Assembly (NCBI GenBank): GCA_002390845.1
Contig: DGQT01000043.1
Coordinates: 10,076-74,075, forward strand
Source: Chitinophagaceae bacterium UBA4407
GTDB lineage: Bacteria; Bacteroidota; Bacteroidia; Chitinophagales; Chitinophagaceae
Direction: 5' to 3'
Length of the DNA: 64,000 nt
The position numbers and the translations under genes are program-made. A model generated the notes under the pieces. That model saw only the letters and a program-made list of their open reading frames with translations, was not told where the DNA came from and made no database searches. Positions 18,108 through 26,945 of this stretch are shown here, in pieces (the first letter of the stretch is position 1; every line of letters begins with the position of its first letter).

Positions 18108-19337
18108 CTAAAATGAATACCCAATACCTATATTTAAAAACTGGTTGCTTTGCCGATAAGGCAGGGCATTGGGTGCAGGATTGATTACAAGATTGCTGTT
18201 TTGCGGGCCTGTATGTAACAAACGAACATCAGCTTTAATAACAACATTTGGAATGGGTAAATAACTGAAGCCTGCAATGATATGCGTTTGCTTTTCGGTA
18301 CCGTCGTAAATGGCTTTTGGCGGTGCCGGGATAGATGCATTGAGATCGAGTGCTTCGCACCGTGCAAATGTAATTAACTGAGCTGTTTTTTGTTTTTTAT
18401 ACAGCCAGTCGTACCCGATTTCTGCATAAGCCCCATACATACCTTTTGCAAGATTTTTTGCATAAGCAGTATTAATTTTTACGGCATCGGGATAAGCGAT
18501 ATAAGATGCCAGCACTTTCACGGCAAATCCGTTTTTGGCATACTGAACATTGGCCTCGCCAAGATAAAGCGGCGTACCAAAACCGCCACTGTTCAACCCT
18601 AAACTGTCTGCACTTAATTTTGGCAGGCCAACAGTACCGCCCATATAGCCCGATACCTGGAACTTAAAATTCTGCCAGGCATATTGCAGCGACGCAGTAA
18701 CTGCAAGGTTATTGGCTAAAGCATTGCGACCTTCGGCACGGCCATCACGTATGCCGGTTCCATGTTCAAAACCTGCACTGTTTAACCCGTTCATTAAAGC
18801 AACGCTGTAATTCAGTGGCAGTCGTTTGGCAGAACCATAAAAGGCAACACCCAGTTCGCGCCATGTGGCGGGTATCAAAAGTTGCTCTACAATGGGCCTT
18901 TCTACACCATTAAAATTTACAGGCAAATGATTTTCGTTAAGTAAACCAATACGCGGCACAAACAAACCGGCAATAATATACTGCCTTGGGTTAAGGTTGA
19001 ATTTAAGGTATGCCTGTTCCATAGCAATTTCGCCACCCGGCTCACCCCCTTCAACTTTGGCGTTCTCTAATTCCATTTCAGTAAATACTGCGATTTTACT
19101 ATTAAACTGGTGGCCGATGAATAATACTGCCCTTTCTAATGTTACCGTTGATTGTTTAATATTAAAATCACGCTGATACGCTGTACTTCCATAGCCGGAG
19201 ATTACCGTTTTATTTTTTGCTACCCCTGTATTTAAAGAATCTTCGCTGGTAAGAACCAACTGCTGTGCCTGTGTACGATATTGTGCCTTTGCTGATAAAG
19301 AACTCACTAAAATCAATGCTGCTGCTAAATATTTCAT
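18108..19337 (-). CDS. Outer membrane porin-like beta-barrel protein
   Basis: 409 aa with a signal peptide (MKYLAAALILVSSLSAKA). The rest shows the alternating pattern of a beta-barrel and ends in the outer membrane signature IGIGYSF with terminal Phe. It resembles the phosphate-selective porin (OprO/P) superfamily in layout (AYLKFNLNPRQYIIAGLFVPRIG). An upstream in-frame ATG at 19373 would add 12 residues before the signal peptide and is less likely. Same strand as the Rieske-imelysin-DHOR genes that follow, so it may be the outer membrane entry of that module (inference). Confidence 0.78.
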   Translation of the reverse strand: MKYLAAALILVSSLSAKAQYRTQAQQLVLTSEDSLNTGVAKNKTVISGYGSTAYQRDFNIKQSTVTLERAVLFIGHQFNSKIAVFTEMELENAKVEGGEPGGEIAMEQAYLKFNLNPRQYIIAGLFVPRIGLLNENHLPVNFNGVERPIVEQLLIPATWRELGVAFYGSAKRLPLNYSVALMNGLNSAGFEHGTGIRDGRAEGRNALANNLAVTASLQYAWQNFKFQVSGYMGGTVGLPKLSADSLGLNSGGFGTPLYLGEANVQYAKNGFAVKVLASYIAYPDAVKINTAYAKNLAKGMYGAYAEIGYDWLYKKQKTAQLITFARCEALDLNASIPAPPKAIYDGTEKQTHIIAGFSYLPIPNVVIKADVRLLHTGPQNSNLVINPAPNALPYRQSNQFLNIGIGYSF

Positions 19338-19450
19338 ATAAAATCTGATTGCGGCAAATGTATTGGTAAGCACCGGGGCCGGGGTTACGCAATCAGGAAA
19401 GCGATTTATAGAATCGGGAAAAATTAAGATAAAGCAGCATTGTGTTTTAA

Positions 19451-19693
19451 TACCGGCTAGTAGCCATAAATTGACCTTCGTTGCGTCGCAATCCGTTCAT
19501 CTGCAGAATATGCATTGAGCTTTTTTGAAGTACAACCTGCAACATAATTTTTGTTCTGAATAAGATTTCAGACCAAAAAGCCCTGTTTGAGTTATTTGTA
19601 AAACATTGATTACACAGCCCGGTGTTGCCATGAAAACGGAACTGTGAAACGAGCGTGGCAACAAAAGCATCATAATTGTTCTGCTGCCCGGTA
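19451..19693. repeat. Inverted-repeat unit with class D left arm and class C right arm
   Basis: Left: TACCGGCTAG, CGTTGCGTCGCAATCCGTTC. Right: GTTGCCATGAAAACGGAACT...CGAGCGTGGCAAC, then AAAAGCATCATAATTG and GCTGCCCGGTAC. The right core is the exact complement type of the class C core at 12287. It fills the 366 bp gap between the porin and phosphotransferase genes; nothing else is visible there. Confidence 0.82.
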
Positions 19694-19703
19694 CAAAAAT
19701 GTA

Positions 19704-20771
19704 TTAGGCTTTTGTATTGACGAAATCTGTAACGTGTTTGTTTAAGACTTCTTCCTTACGCGTAAGAATATTTAGCAGGGTAAGCTGATTGGTGGCGCGG
19801 TTAAGGTTGTGGAGTTCGTAACGGGCACCGTAATAAATATCGTTGTTAAGATAGTCGGTAATAAAACGGAGTGCCTGCATATAGATCATGAACTTGCCGG
19901 CATAAACAAAATATTTTTTTTCTTCTGCGGAAAGTTCATCCTTCATTTCGCTGAGATAGCCTTGAACAATGGCATTGAAATAATTTTCTCTTACATCGAT
20001 CTTACTGTAATCTGTTTCTTCTTCACCTGCGGGAGAAAGATAGGTACGCATCATATCGCCCACATCGCTGATGAAATAGCCGGGCATTACAGTGTCAAGA
20101 TCAATAACACAGATACCTTTATTGTTTCCGTTGAAGAGCACATTGCTGATCTTTGTATCGTGATGGGTAACCCTTTTTTTGAATGACGGATTTTGCTGAA
20201 TACTGTCGAAAATATCAACAATATATTTGTAAGATTCCAAAGCAGTGATAATTTGCCCTGATTGTTTTACTCTATTGTTATTGCTATTTTTTGCAGCCTG
20301 TATAAACTGAAGATACCGCAGTTTAAGATCGTGAAACGAGGGTAGTGTAATTTTAAGTTCATTGATGTTGAAGCCCGAAAGCAGTTTGGTAAACCTGCCG
20401 AATTGCTTTGATGCTTCAAAGGCCAGTTCAGGGTTTTCAAGCACCGTATATGCCTTAGAGCCACTGATAAATTCGAACATTCTGAAATACCCCTTACCAT
20501 TAAGCTGTATAAGGCTTTTATGGTCTTTTGAAAAAACCGGAGCCGTAAAAATATAATCCTGAAAATGTATTTTAAGAAAACCGGCGATTGCATTGATATT
20601 ATCGTCTATTGCTGCCGGGTTTGTAAAAACCTGGTCGTTAATGCGCTGCAGGATATATTTTTTTTGCTTTGTTTCAACAAGCCATGTATGATTAATAAGC
20701 CCATTGCCAAAAGTACCGCATGCAGTAACCGCTGAGTCAAGCGTAAAATGGGCCAGTAAATCTGTTATCAT
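19704..20771 (-). CDS. Aminoglycoside phosphotransferase-fold kinase (N-acetylhexosamine kinase-like)
   Basis: 355 aa, cytoplasmic. The APH fold is shown by GNGLINHTWLVET and YILQRIN near the N-terminus, the catalytic loop THHDTKISNVLF (Brenner-like motif, about residue 205) and the metal-binding VIDLDTVMPG. Closest in style to the Bacteroidota family similar to N-acetylhexosamine 1-kinase, but substrate is not proven. The start MITDLLAHF at 20771 is chosen over an ATG at 20813, which adds 14 residues of poor quality. A LacI regulator is encoded just upstream on the same strand, consistent with a sugar-related role. Confidence 0.82.
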   Translation of the reverse strand: MITDLLAHFTLDSAVTACGTFGNGLINHTWLVETKQKKYILQRINDQVFTNPAAIDDNINAIAGFLKIHFQDYIFTAPVFSKDHKSLIQLNGKGYFRMFEFISGSKAYTVLENPELAFEASKQFGRFTKLLSGFNINELKITLPSFHDLKLRYLQFIQAAKNSNNNRVKQSGQIITALESYKYIVDIFDSIQQNPSFKKRVTHHDTKISNVLFNGNNKGICVIDLDTVMPGYFISDVGDMMRTYLSPAGEEETDYSKIDVRENYFNAIVQGYLSEMKDELSAEEKKYFVYAGKFMIYMQALRFITDYLNNDIYYGARYELHNLNRATNQLTLLNILTRKEEVLNKHVTDFVNTKA

Positions 20772-20865
20772 AGTTAAAAATATAAAGCTGCCAACAGATT
20801 GGTTACGGTTCAAACATAAGTCATTCAGGTAAGGCCGGTAAACACAAACGTTTGCACAAAAAATC

Positions 20866-21888
20866 TTAGATGTTGTAGACCATCAATTGTGAATCTACAA
20901 TGATTTTATACGAACCGGGTGTTTCCTTTTCATCCTCTTTTTTACCAAGAAGTTCAACCAGCATTTCAGCTGCTTTCTGGCCCTGCAGGTAAGGGTGCTG
21001 TTCAACTGATGCCATCGGCGCATATTTTAAATGTTGCGCCAGCGGCAGGTTTGCATAACTTACAAAGCAGAGGTCTTTGTTGAGATCAATATTCTGATCA
21101 TGTGCATATTGCATGGCATCAAGTGCAACATAATCATTGAATGTAACTATGGCAGTAACTTTTCTTTTGTGCAACAACAATTGCCGTGTAGCCTCGCAAT
21201 TGCTTTCTTTAGTAAGATCGCTGTTTACAATTAAAGATGGATCGTACTTAAGGCGGTGCTTGCTCATAGCAATCTGGTAGCCCTCTTTACGTTGCTTGCT
21301 GGCGTATAATTTTTCGGGGCCGTTGATTAAGCCAATAACCCTGTGCCCGTTTTTAAGCAGAAAGCTGGTAGCCTGCACCGTACCCGAAACCATGTTGCAT
21401 GCAACATAATGTATATCGGGCATGTTGGGTATGCAGTCGAAAAATACCAGCGGAATTCCCGATCGCTTAAGCATTTCAAAGTGCTCGTAAGATGTTGTGT
21501 GTTTCGATATAGAAATAAGCAAACCATCAACCCTGTGTTTTTTCATGGTATCAATAATTTGCTTTTCCCTTTCAGCATCATCGCGGCTTTGGCCAAGCAA
21601 TACCGTGTATTGGTTCTTGCCTGCAACATCTTCTATGCCACTGATGGCTGCAGAAAAAAAAGCCTCTGATAAAAAAGGAAGAATTACACCAATGGTAAAA
21701 GTCTTACGCTGCTGAAAAAATATAGCAGCCTGGTTGGGCTCATACATAAGTTCACTGGCAAGTTCTTTCACCCGTGTTTTTGTTCGCAAACCAATACTGG
21801 GATGATCGTGCAAAGCCCTCGATACTGTTGATATAGAAATATTCAACCGTTTGGCAATCTCTTTTATGGTAGGTTGTTTGGCAGACAT
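20866..21888 (-). CDS. LacI family transcriptional regulator
   Basis: 340 aa. N-terminal helix-turn-helix TIKEIAKRLNISISTVSRALHDHP (residues 6-29) is the classic LacI DNA-binding element, followed by the hinge region. The effector-binding domain has FTIGVILPFLSEAFF, GLLISISKHT and the DYVALDAM segment. The ligand is unknown; the kinase-like gene downstream on the same strand suggests a sugar. It is divergent from the tiny gene at 22160. Confidence 0.93.
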   Translation of the reverse strand: MSAKQPTIKEIAKRLNISISTVSRALHDHPSIGLRTKTRVKELASELMYEPNQAAIFFQQRKTFTIGVILPFLSEAFFSAAISGIEDVAGKNQYTVLLGQSRDDAEREKQIIDTMKKHRVDGLLISISKHTTSYEHFEMLKRSGIPLVFFDCIPNMPDIHYVACNMVSGTVQATSFLLKNGHRVIGLINGPEKLYASKQRKEGYQIAMSKHRLKYDPSLIVNSDLTKESNCEATRQLLLHKRKVTAIVTFNDYVALDAMQYAHDQNIDLNKDLCFVSYANLPLAQHLKYAPMASVEQHPYLQGQKAAEMLVELLGKKEDEKETPGSYKIIVDSQLMVYNI

Positions 21889-21936
21889 ACAGCGGTAAAA
21901 GTATTATTTCAAATACAATTATAATACATGTTTTTT

Positions 21937-21990
21937 GGGCCAGGCGTTTGTACTGCCATGAAGCTTTTGTTGCGTCGCACACTTGAACTG
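21937..21990 (+). repeat. Single left repeat arm, class A (upstream of lacI-type gene)
   Basis: T-run, GGGCCAGGCG, CCATGAAGCTTTTG, TTGCGTCGCACACTTGAAC. Lies within about 50 bp of the LacI-type start. The next arm is the class D right arm at 22340. Confidence 0.84.
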
Positions 21991-22147
21991 CTGAAAGTAT
22001 TTGCGCTTCAAATGCAAAAAACGCACGTAGAAACGAAAAAATAATGTTGCAACAAAATCAGGTATGTTCAATTTTTTACAATTCCCCCAAATATAACGGG
22101 GCAGATTTTTATAAATATTTACCGTACATTTATCATTCACCAAAGAA

Positions 22148-22155
22148 AAGGAGGT
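22148..22155 (+). promoter_or_regulatory. Perfect Shine-Dalgarno sequence AAGGAGGT
   Basis: AAGGAGGT is complementary to the full anti-Shine-Dalgarno of 16S rRNA, with 4 nt between it and the ATG at 22160. Bacteroidota genes, including the ones in this window, generally do not use such a site, so its presence is unusual and decides the start of the small frame. Confidence 0.8.
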
Positions 22156-22159
22156 ATTC

Positions 22160-22207
22160 ATGCAATCTACAGATCAATCATGGAAACCTTCGGTTAATAT
22201 CGCTTAA
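22160..22207 (+). CDS. Tiny 15-residue peptide gene with perfect ribosome binding site
   Basis: The frame encodes MQSTDQSWKPSVNIA and stops at TAA. It has a perfect AAGGAGGT upstream and an intrinsic terminator at 22252-22275, so the DNA looks like a complete small transcription unit. I do not recognise the peptide. It has no signal peptide or membrane segment. It might be a small regulatory peptide, a leader whose translation controls something, or a peptide precursor; alternatively the transcript could be a small RNA and the frame incidental. Confidence 0.5.
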   Translation: MQSTDQSWKPSVNIA

Positions 22208-22251
22208 CCGGGTTACTCCATAAAAATAATCTGCTCACAAAAAATGTGGGG

Positions 22252-22275
22252 GCCACTAAGAAACCTTAGTGGTCT
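22252..22275 (+). terminator. Intrinsic terminator after the tiny gene
   Basis: GCCACTAAG and CTTAGTGGT form a stem with a short loop (AAAC), followed by CTTTTATTT. It ends the 22.1-22.3 kb transcription unit. Confidence 0.75.
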
Positions 22276-22339
22276 TTTATTTAAGGGATGGGTGTATTTA
22301 AAATTTTCGCTTAGGCTATGTTTAATATCAGTAAGGAAG

Positions 22340-22395
22340 ATGAACGTAATGCGACGCAACGATGATGCTATGAAAAACCAATGCTGGTATCAAAA
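22340..22395 (-). repeat. Single right repeat arm, class D
   Basis: GATGAACGTAATGCGACGCA, ACGATGATGCTATGAAA, CAATGCTGGTATCAAAAA. It closely matches the class D arm at 32526 and is the inverted counterpart of the left class D arm at 57709. Confidence 0.8.
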
Positions 22396-22546
22396 AGAAC
22401 CTATTTTTATACAGCTTCTAAGATACACTTGCACCAGTGCTGCAGGTACATCCAGTGCAGCACTCACCATTTTTACTTAAACTGTCACCATAGTTTAGTG
22501 TTTGTATTACAGCAACTTTGCGCAATCATTTTAAACAACAGAAAAT

Positions 22547-23311
22547 ATGTCAGTACAAACAAAGATCGCATTGGTTACGGGCGGCAGCCGCGGACTTGGA
22601 AAAGATATGGCCATCAGTATTGCACGCAAAGGAATTAATGTGATACTTACCTACCGCACAAAAGAAGAAGAAGCAAATGCAGTGGTACAGCAGATCGAAT
22701 CGTTGGGACAAAAAGCTGTGGCGCTGCAACTCGATATGGCCGATTTCAATTCCATCGGCAGCTTTATGCAACAGGTTATTAAAATATTGCAATCGAAATT
22801 CAGCACAACCACTTTTGATTTTCTTATCAACAACGCCGGCATGGGCGCAACTGTTCCCTTTTTACAGGTAACAGAAGAAATTTTCAATAACTTTTTGAAT
22901 GTGCATTTCAAGAGCATTTATTTTCTTACGCAGCAATCTGTTCCATTAATGAATGCAGGTGGGCGCATCATTAATATTTCCACAGGCACTACACGTTTCA
23001 GCAATCCGGGTTATTCGGTATATGCTTCTATGAAAGGTGCCATCGAAGTATTTACAAAATATCTTGCAAAAGAACTTGGCTCAAAAGGCATCGGTGCAAA
23101 CGTTGTGGCTCCCGGGCCGGTAGAAACCGATTTCAACAATGCGGCAATCCGCAGCAATCCGCAAATGAAAAATATTCTGGGCTCGCTTTCGCCATTGGGC
23201 CGCGTGGGTAATGCAGATGATATTGGCAGCGTGGTTGCTTTTCTTTGTACCGATGAAGCAAGGTGGATCAACGGCCAGCGTATAGAAGTAAGTGGCGGCA
23301 TTAATGTGTAA
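22547..23311 (+). CDS. Short-chain dehydrogenase/reductase
   Basis: 254 aa classical SDR. NAD(P)-binding TGGSRGLG (residues 11-18), NNAG motif (about 100), catalytic Ser in NISTGT and YASMK for the Tyr-Lys pair (about 160). PGPVETDF and the C-terminal SGGINV are typical of FabG-like members. The substrate cannot be told from sequence. Single-gene unit; a repeat unit follows its stop. Confidence 0.92.
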   Translation: MSVQTKIALVTGGSRGLGKDMAISIARKGINVILTYRTKEEEANAVVQQIESLGQKAVALQLDMADFNSIGSFMQQVIKILQSKFSTTTFDFLINNAGMGATVPFLQVTEEIFNNFLNVHFKSIYFLTQQSVPLMNAGGRIINISTGTTRFSNPGYSVYASMKGAIEVFTKYLAKELGSKGIGANVVAPGPVETDFNNAAIRSNPQMKNILGSLSPLGRVGNADDIGSVVAFLCTDEARWINGQRIEVSGGINV

Positions 23312-23344
23312 CGTGTAAATTGTATAAGTGCTAATACATTTTAT

Positions 23345-23485
23345 GAGCCAGGCTGTACAGCTTTGATAAAGCTTCCGTTGCGTCGCACTCTTGTGCTATA
23401 GAATCTTCGGTTGACCGTTGACCGTCGACTGTCGACCAATGTTCAGAACGTACAAGTGAGTGACACAACCGGCGATGATATTAGC
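23345..23485. repeat. Inverted-repeat unit (class A left / class B right)
   Basis: Left: GAGCCAGGCTGTACAG, GATAAAGCTTCCG, TTGCGTCGCACTCTTGTG. Right: CAGAACGTACAAGTGAGTGA, CACAACC. The centre contains TTGACCGTTGACCGTCGACT, which is also found, reverse complemented, in the centre of the unit at 50507-50660. Confidence 0.88.
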
Positions 23486-23552
23486 AATACAGTTAAGGCT
23501 AAAATAAAAATTCCAGTTGGTAGTTATAAGTATTTTTAGCAGAAAACTAATT

Positions 23553-23590
23553 AACTAAAAAGCATACGGGCTGCCGTATGCTTTTTAGTT
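23553..23590. terminator. Bidirectional terminator between SDR and lipoprotein genes
   Basis: AACTAAAAAGCATACGG and CCGTATGCTTTTTAGTT form a perfect 17 bp stem with a tiny loop. T-runs occur on both strands, so it can serve the convergent genes on each side. Confidence 0.85.
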
Positions 23591-23633
23591 TTAATCACAT
23601 GCATTCATATAGAATTATCCAAGTTATATTAAA

Positions 23634-24047
23634 TTACTGTTTTGTAAAAATTACATCAACCGTAACGGTGTAGCCGCTTTGTGTTACAGAAGTAGTGGCT
23701 TCTATTTTGGCCCCGTCAAATTTAACCAGTGTAAATACCTGCCCGTCTATGGTAATCTGATTACCACTTAACGTCCATGTGCTTGATGTTGCCGAAGTAG
23801 GCGAACACACTGTACCGGCATCGGCTATAACATAAGTGCCGTCTGCATTTAAAGTATAAATGTCATCCTGCTGGCAGGGGGTGAGATAGCTGCTTAAAAT
23901 ATCCGCACCGGCTACCGTTGCAGCGGTAATTTTATAATTGCCTGCAAGGCTTTGCATGGTAACCGGCGTATTGGTAGTGCTGCTGTTACTTTTACTACAT
24001 CCGAAAACGATGACTGTTGCAAATAAAAAAAGGATTGTGTTTTTCAT
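23634..24047 (-). CDS. Small lipoprotein, lipocalin-like
   Basis: 137 aa lipoprotein (TVIVFGC, lipidated Cys about residue 17, then a Ser/Thr linker). The mature part begins LAGNYKITAATV and continues with DDIYTLNADGTYVIAD and STWTLSGNQITI, the usual pattern of lipocalin-like DUF proteins in this phylum (an eight-stranded barrel is likely). Ligand unknown. Monocistronic, with a bidirectional terminator downstream. Confidence 0.75.
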   Translation of the reverse strand: MKNTILFLFATVIVFGCSKSNSSTTNTPVTMQSLAGNYKITAATVAGADILSSYLTPCQQDDIYTLNADGTYVIADAGTVCSPTSATSSTWTLSGNQITIDGQVFTLVKFDGAKIEATTSVTQSGYTVTVDVIFTKQ

Positions 24048-24255
24048 AAAGATTATAATTTAAAATTCAGGTCTTATTGGTTTACAAACGCCTTGATAAT
24101 ACATTTATTTTAAAAAGCAAATATAAAGCTACACAGAATAAAAGCGGCAACCAGAATATGATCTCATACAAGTTTTGTATTTTCATTGCATCAATTCAGC
24201 ATCATTAGAAAAACAACCAGTTTATAGACAAACAACGAATACTTAAAAATATTTT

Positions 24256-25011
24256 ATGGACAATATAACGGCGCTTGCCAAAATGATCGATCATTCTTTG
24301 CTGCACCCTACCATGACTGACGAAGATTTGCGCACGGGATGTGCATTGGCAAAAGCTTATGATGTAGCAACTGTTTGCGTTAAACCTTATGCAGTTAAAG
24401 AAGCGGTTGAATTGCTTAAGGGGTCCGGTGTTTTGGTTTGCTCAGTAATTGGTTTTCCGCATGGCAACAGCACCATAGCTGTAAAGGTATTTGAAACCGA
24501 AACTGCCTGTAATGATGGGGCGATGGAAATAGACATGGTTGTAAACATTGGTAAGGTTTTAGGCAACGATTGGGATTATATAAAAGATGAAATAGCATCT
24601 ATTGTAGCCGTTACCAAAAAACACAACGCCGCGTTGAAAGTTATTTTTGAGAATGATTTTCTTACTGAAGACATACACAAGATCAAGCTTTGTGAAATAT
24701 GCAGCAGCCTTGATGTTGAGTTTATAAAAACATCTACAGGCTACGGTTTTGTAAAAGGTAACGATGGAAAATATTCATATCAAGGCGCCACAGAACATGA
24801 TCTTTTACTCATGCGCAAACATGCAGCTCCACAAGTGCAGATAAAAGCAGCGGGTGGTGTTCGCAGCCTTGATGATCTTTTAAAAGTAAAAGCGCTGGGC
24901 GTTACACGGGTTGGGGCCACTGCAACTGTTGCAATACTTGAAGAAGCAAAGAAGCGTTTTGGAATTGTTTCTGATAAGGAGTTTGCAAACGAAACAAAAG
25001 ATGGTTATTGA
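24256..25011 (+). CDS. deoC: Deoxyribose-phosphate aldolase
   Basis: Class I aldolase cleaving 2-deoxyribose 5-phosphate to glyceraldehyde 3-phosphate and acetaldehyde. The Schiff-base Lys lies in EFIKTSTGYG (about residue 155); the proton-relay Lys lies in IKAAGGVR (about 200). Conserved VCVKPY and VIGFPHG are also present. Length is 251 aa. The 208 bp upstream gap has no repeat arm and should hold the promoter. A repeat arm follows the stop. Confidence 0.95.
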   Translation: MDNITALAKMIDHSLLHPTMTDEDLRTGCALAKAYDVATVCVKPYAVKEAVELLKGSGVLVCSVIGFPHGNSTIAVKVFETETACNDGAMEIDMVVNIGKVLGNDWDYIKDEIASIVAVTKKHNAALKVIFENDFLTEDIHKIKLCEICSSLDVEFIKTSTGYGFVKGNDGKYSYQGATEHDLLLMRKHAAPQVQIKAAGGVRSLDDLLKVKALGVTRVGATATVAILEEAKKRFGIVSDKEFANETKDGY

Positions 25012-25091
25012 TTTTGCTTTGGACCATTTACCTACGCCCTGCTAAAACAGCAGCGGGACTGCATTTGATTGCTGAATAGAATTGTTGAAGA

Positions 25092-25140
25092 TGCAGTGTG
25101 CGACGCAACTAAACCCTCAAAGTATTACTATAGCCCGGCT
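25092..25140 (-). repeat. Single right repeat arm, class A (deoC-25177 gap)
   Basis: GCAGTGTGCGACGCAACTAA, CCCTCAAAGTATTAC, ATAGCCCGGCT. No left arm was found between this and the previous right arm at about 23460; one of three breaks in the left-right alternation. Confidence 0.82.
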
Positions 25141-25176
25141 ACAAAAATGTATTTGTAAATAAACCCAGGAAAAAAA

Positions 25177-26625
25177 TTATTCCTTATAAACAATATCAAT
25201 AGCACTGCTTACCGTGTAATCAGAAGAAATGGTAAGGCTCTCTTTTTTATTGCCGTAAACAATATCAAGCTGGGCAGTATTGGGCGGAAATTCGCCAAGG
25301 TTGTGCGCATAAAAAACAAGTTTATTGGAACCTGTTTTGTTCACAAATAATTTCACCATCAAAGCTTTCGACTTCAGCGAAAGTTTATCTACAACCACCT
25401 TATCGTTGTAAACAACAGAAACAATATCTCCGTCAACAACGCCATTATCGTACACGCTCAGCACAATTGAATCGGTGTTAACAATTAACGTGCGCACTAC
25501 ATTTATTTTTCTGTCACCATAATCTGTAGGCAATAAAGAAACCGGTCCGCGGTTAATTACAGGTGGTGGCTTTTGTATAACCGGTGCGGTGTTTACAACT
25601 GCCGATGTAGCAATGGTATCAATGGTGACAATTTTTTTCTGTGTTACCTGCGGCTCATTTTCGCGAACGATCATTGAAAGTTTTCTAGCAAGTATGCCCG
25701 GCGGTTTCGTTGATTCATTTAAAGTATTTTTATTTTTTAGTGCAATGATTTCTCCGGCCGGCAACACAGCAATCCTATCATTTTTTGGTGCACTTTGCTG
25801 CACGGCCATCGTAATATTTTTATTCAATAAAGCAGGTGGCTTTTGAATCAGCGAAGGCAAAGGTTTTGCCAGTTTAATAATTTCACCGGCAGGCAACACC
25901 GCAATACGTTCCGGTGCTTTTGGTGCATTTTCGGCGACTTTTAAAGAAGGCTTTCTTTTTACAATACCGCCGGGTTTATTTAATACAATTGCCTGAGTTT
26001 TTCCTTTTGTTGCAACAATATTCCCGGCATTTAAAACCGGGATGCGCGGCGTAACCACAACCTTTTCTACCGGTGGCGCAGCAACAGTATCTGGTGGCGG
26101 ATTGTTTTGCGCAACAGGTTCCGGCTCAACATCCGGCGCTTTAATTTCTTCTACTATTGCAAATAAGGTTTCTGTTTCTGCCACATTAAACTCGATCAGT
26201 GGCTTCGAAAATTCTGTTATCCAGGTACATTCTTCGGAGCAGCCCTTTGCTTCGCCTTTTATATAAAAATTTCCGCTCTCAATAGAGAAGGCCATGTTCT
26301 GTGGCTTACAGGTGCCGCAGCTAACTTTCCAAGGGCCAATGGTAATGAGCAGGAATTTATCTGCAATACTGCCCGAAACTTTTGTATCGAAATGCACCGA
26401 TGTATCGGCGGGTTTAATGGTACGCATTACCCCTTCAAAATTTTTACCCTTAATGCTCGAAATGGTTAGCACCAGGTCGTAATTCTGCGGGTTGCTGCCC
26501 AGCAGGTAGGCCCTGCCCTGCCAGCTTCTTTTTAACCATGAAGTATTCTGGGCACAGCATGTAACAGCGCCTGCAAGGCTGATGAAAATTATTAAAGAAA
26601 AAAGTTTTATCCGTTGCACAAACAT
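25177..26625 (-). CDS. Secreted protein with proline-rich repeat region
   Basis: 482 aa with a signal peptide (cut near CCAQ). Residues 30-145 form a folded N-terminal domain with a Cys pattern (CGTC, CSEEC). Residues 165-370 are rich in Pro, Lys and Val and contain degenerate repeats: AVLPAGEII occurs twice and KPP[AG]-L---KxxM twice. Residues 380-482 form a beta-rich C-terminal domain (NTDSIVLSVYDNGVVDGD). No known family was recognised. The middle part is probably an extended linker across the periplasm or cell surface. Confidence 0.75.
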   Translation of the reverse strand: MFVQRIKLFSLIIFISLAGAVTCCAQNTSWLKRSWQGRAYLLGSNPQNYDLVLTISSIKGKNFEGVMRTIKPADTSVHFDTKVSGSIADKFLLITIGPWKVSCGTCKPQNMAFSIESGNFYIKGEAKGCSEECTWITEFSKPLIEFNVAETETLFAIVEEIKAPDVEPEPVAQNNPPPDTVAAPPVEKVVVTPRIPVLNAGNIVATKGKTQAIVLNKPGGIVKRKPSLKVAENAPKAPERIAVLPAGEIIKLAKPLPSLIQKPPALLNKNITMAVQQSAPKNDRIAVLPAGEIIALKNKNTLNESTKPPGILARKLSMIVRENEPQVTQKKIVTIDTIATSAVVNTAPVIQKPPPVINRGPVSLLPTDYGDRKINVVRTLIVNTDSIVLSVYDNGVVDGDIVSVVYNDKVVVDKLSLKSKALMVKLFVNKTGSNKLVFYAHNLGEFPPNTAQLDIVYGNKKESLTISSDYTVSSAIDIVYKE

Positions 26626-26760
26626 TATTACAGTTTTATTCTTTTTGCAAACTAACAGTATTTAACCGTTCAAAGAATCACAAATGCAGTAATCCTTTTT
26701 GGTTGCAGCTACAACGCTCCTGAATAATTTCTAATTGTTTAGCGTGCCGGTAAATATTTT

Positions 26761-26863
26761 GTACCCAACTGAAGGAATACTATGAGGCTTTACTTGCCAC
26801 GCTCGGTTCACAGTTCCTCTTTCATGGCGACATTTAAGCGAAGATCAATAAATAGCCAGGCTG
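26761..26863 (+). repeat. Repeat arm/unit with class C core
   Basis: GTACCCAACTGAAGG, ACTATGAGGCTTTAC, then TTGCCACGCTCGGTTCACAG and TTTCATGGCGAC. The distal end AATAGCCAGGCT resembles a repeat terminus, so this may be a small complete unit. It lies in the 320 bp gap upstream of 25177-26625 and before the gene at 26946. Confidence 0.75.
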
Positions 26864-26945
26864 TTTCTTAATGATTGTATTGGCGTAAATTGTTTTGTAA
26901 ATTGCGGTAATGCGACCGTTATAGACAACTGAAAATACATACTTC

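Noticed and set aside
21889..22160. Riboswitch or tRNA upstream of the tiny gene
   Set aside because: No cloverleaf or known riboswitch pattern could be traced; only the repeat arm and an AT-rich leader are visible.
22651..22917. Minus-strand frame opposite the SDR gene
   Set aside because: Shadow of a well-supported plus-strand enzyme; no independent features.
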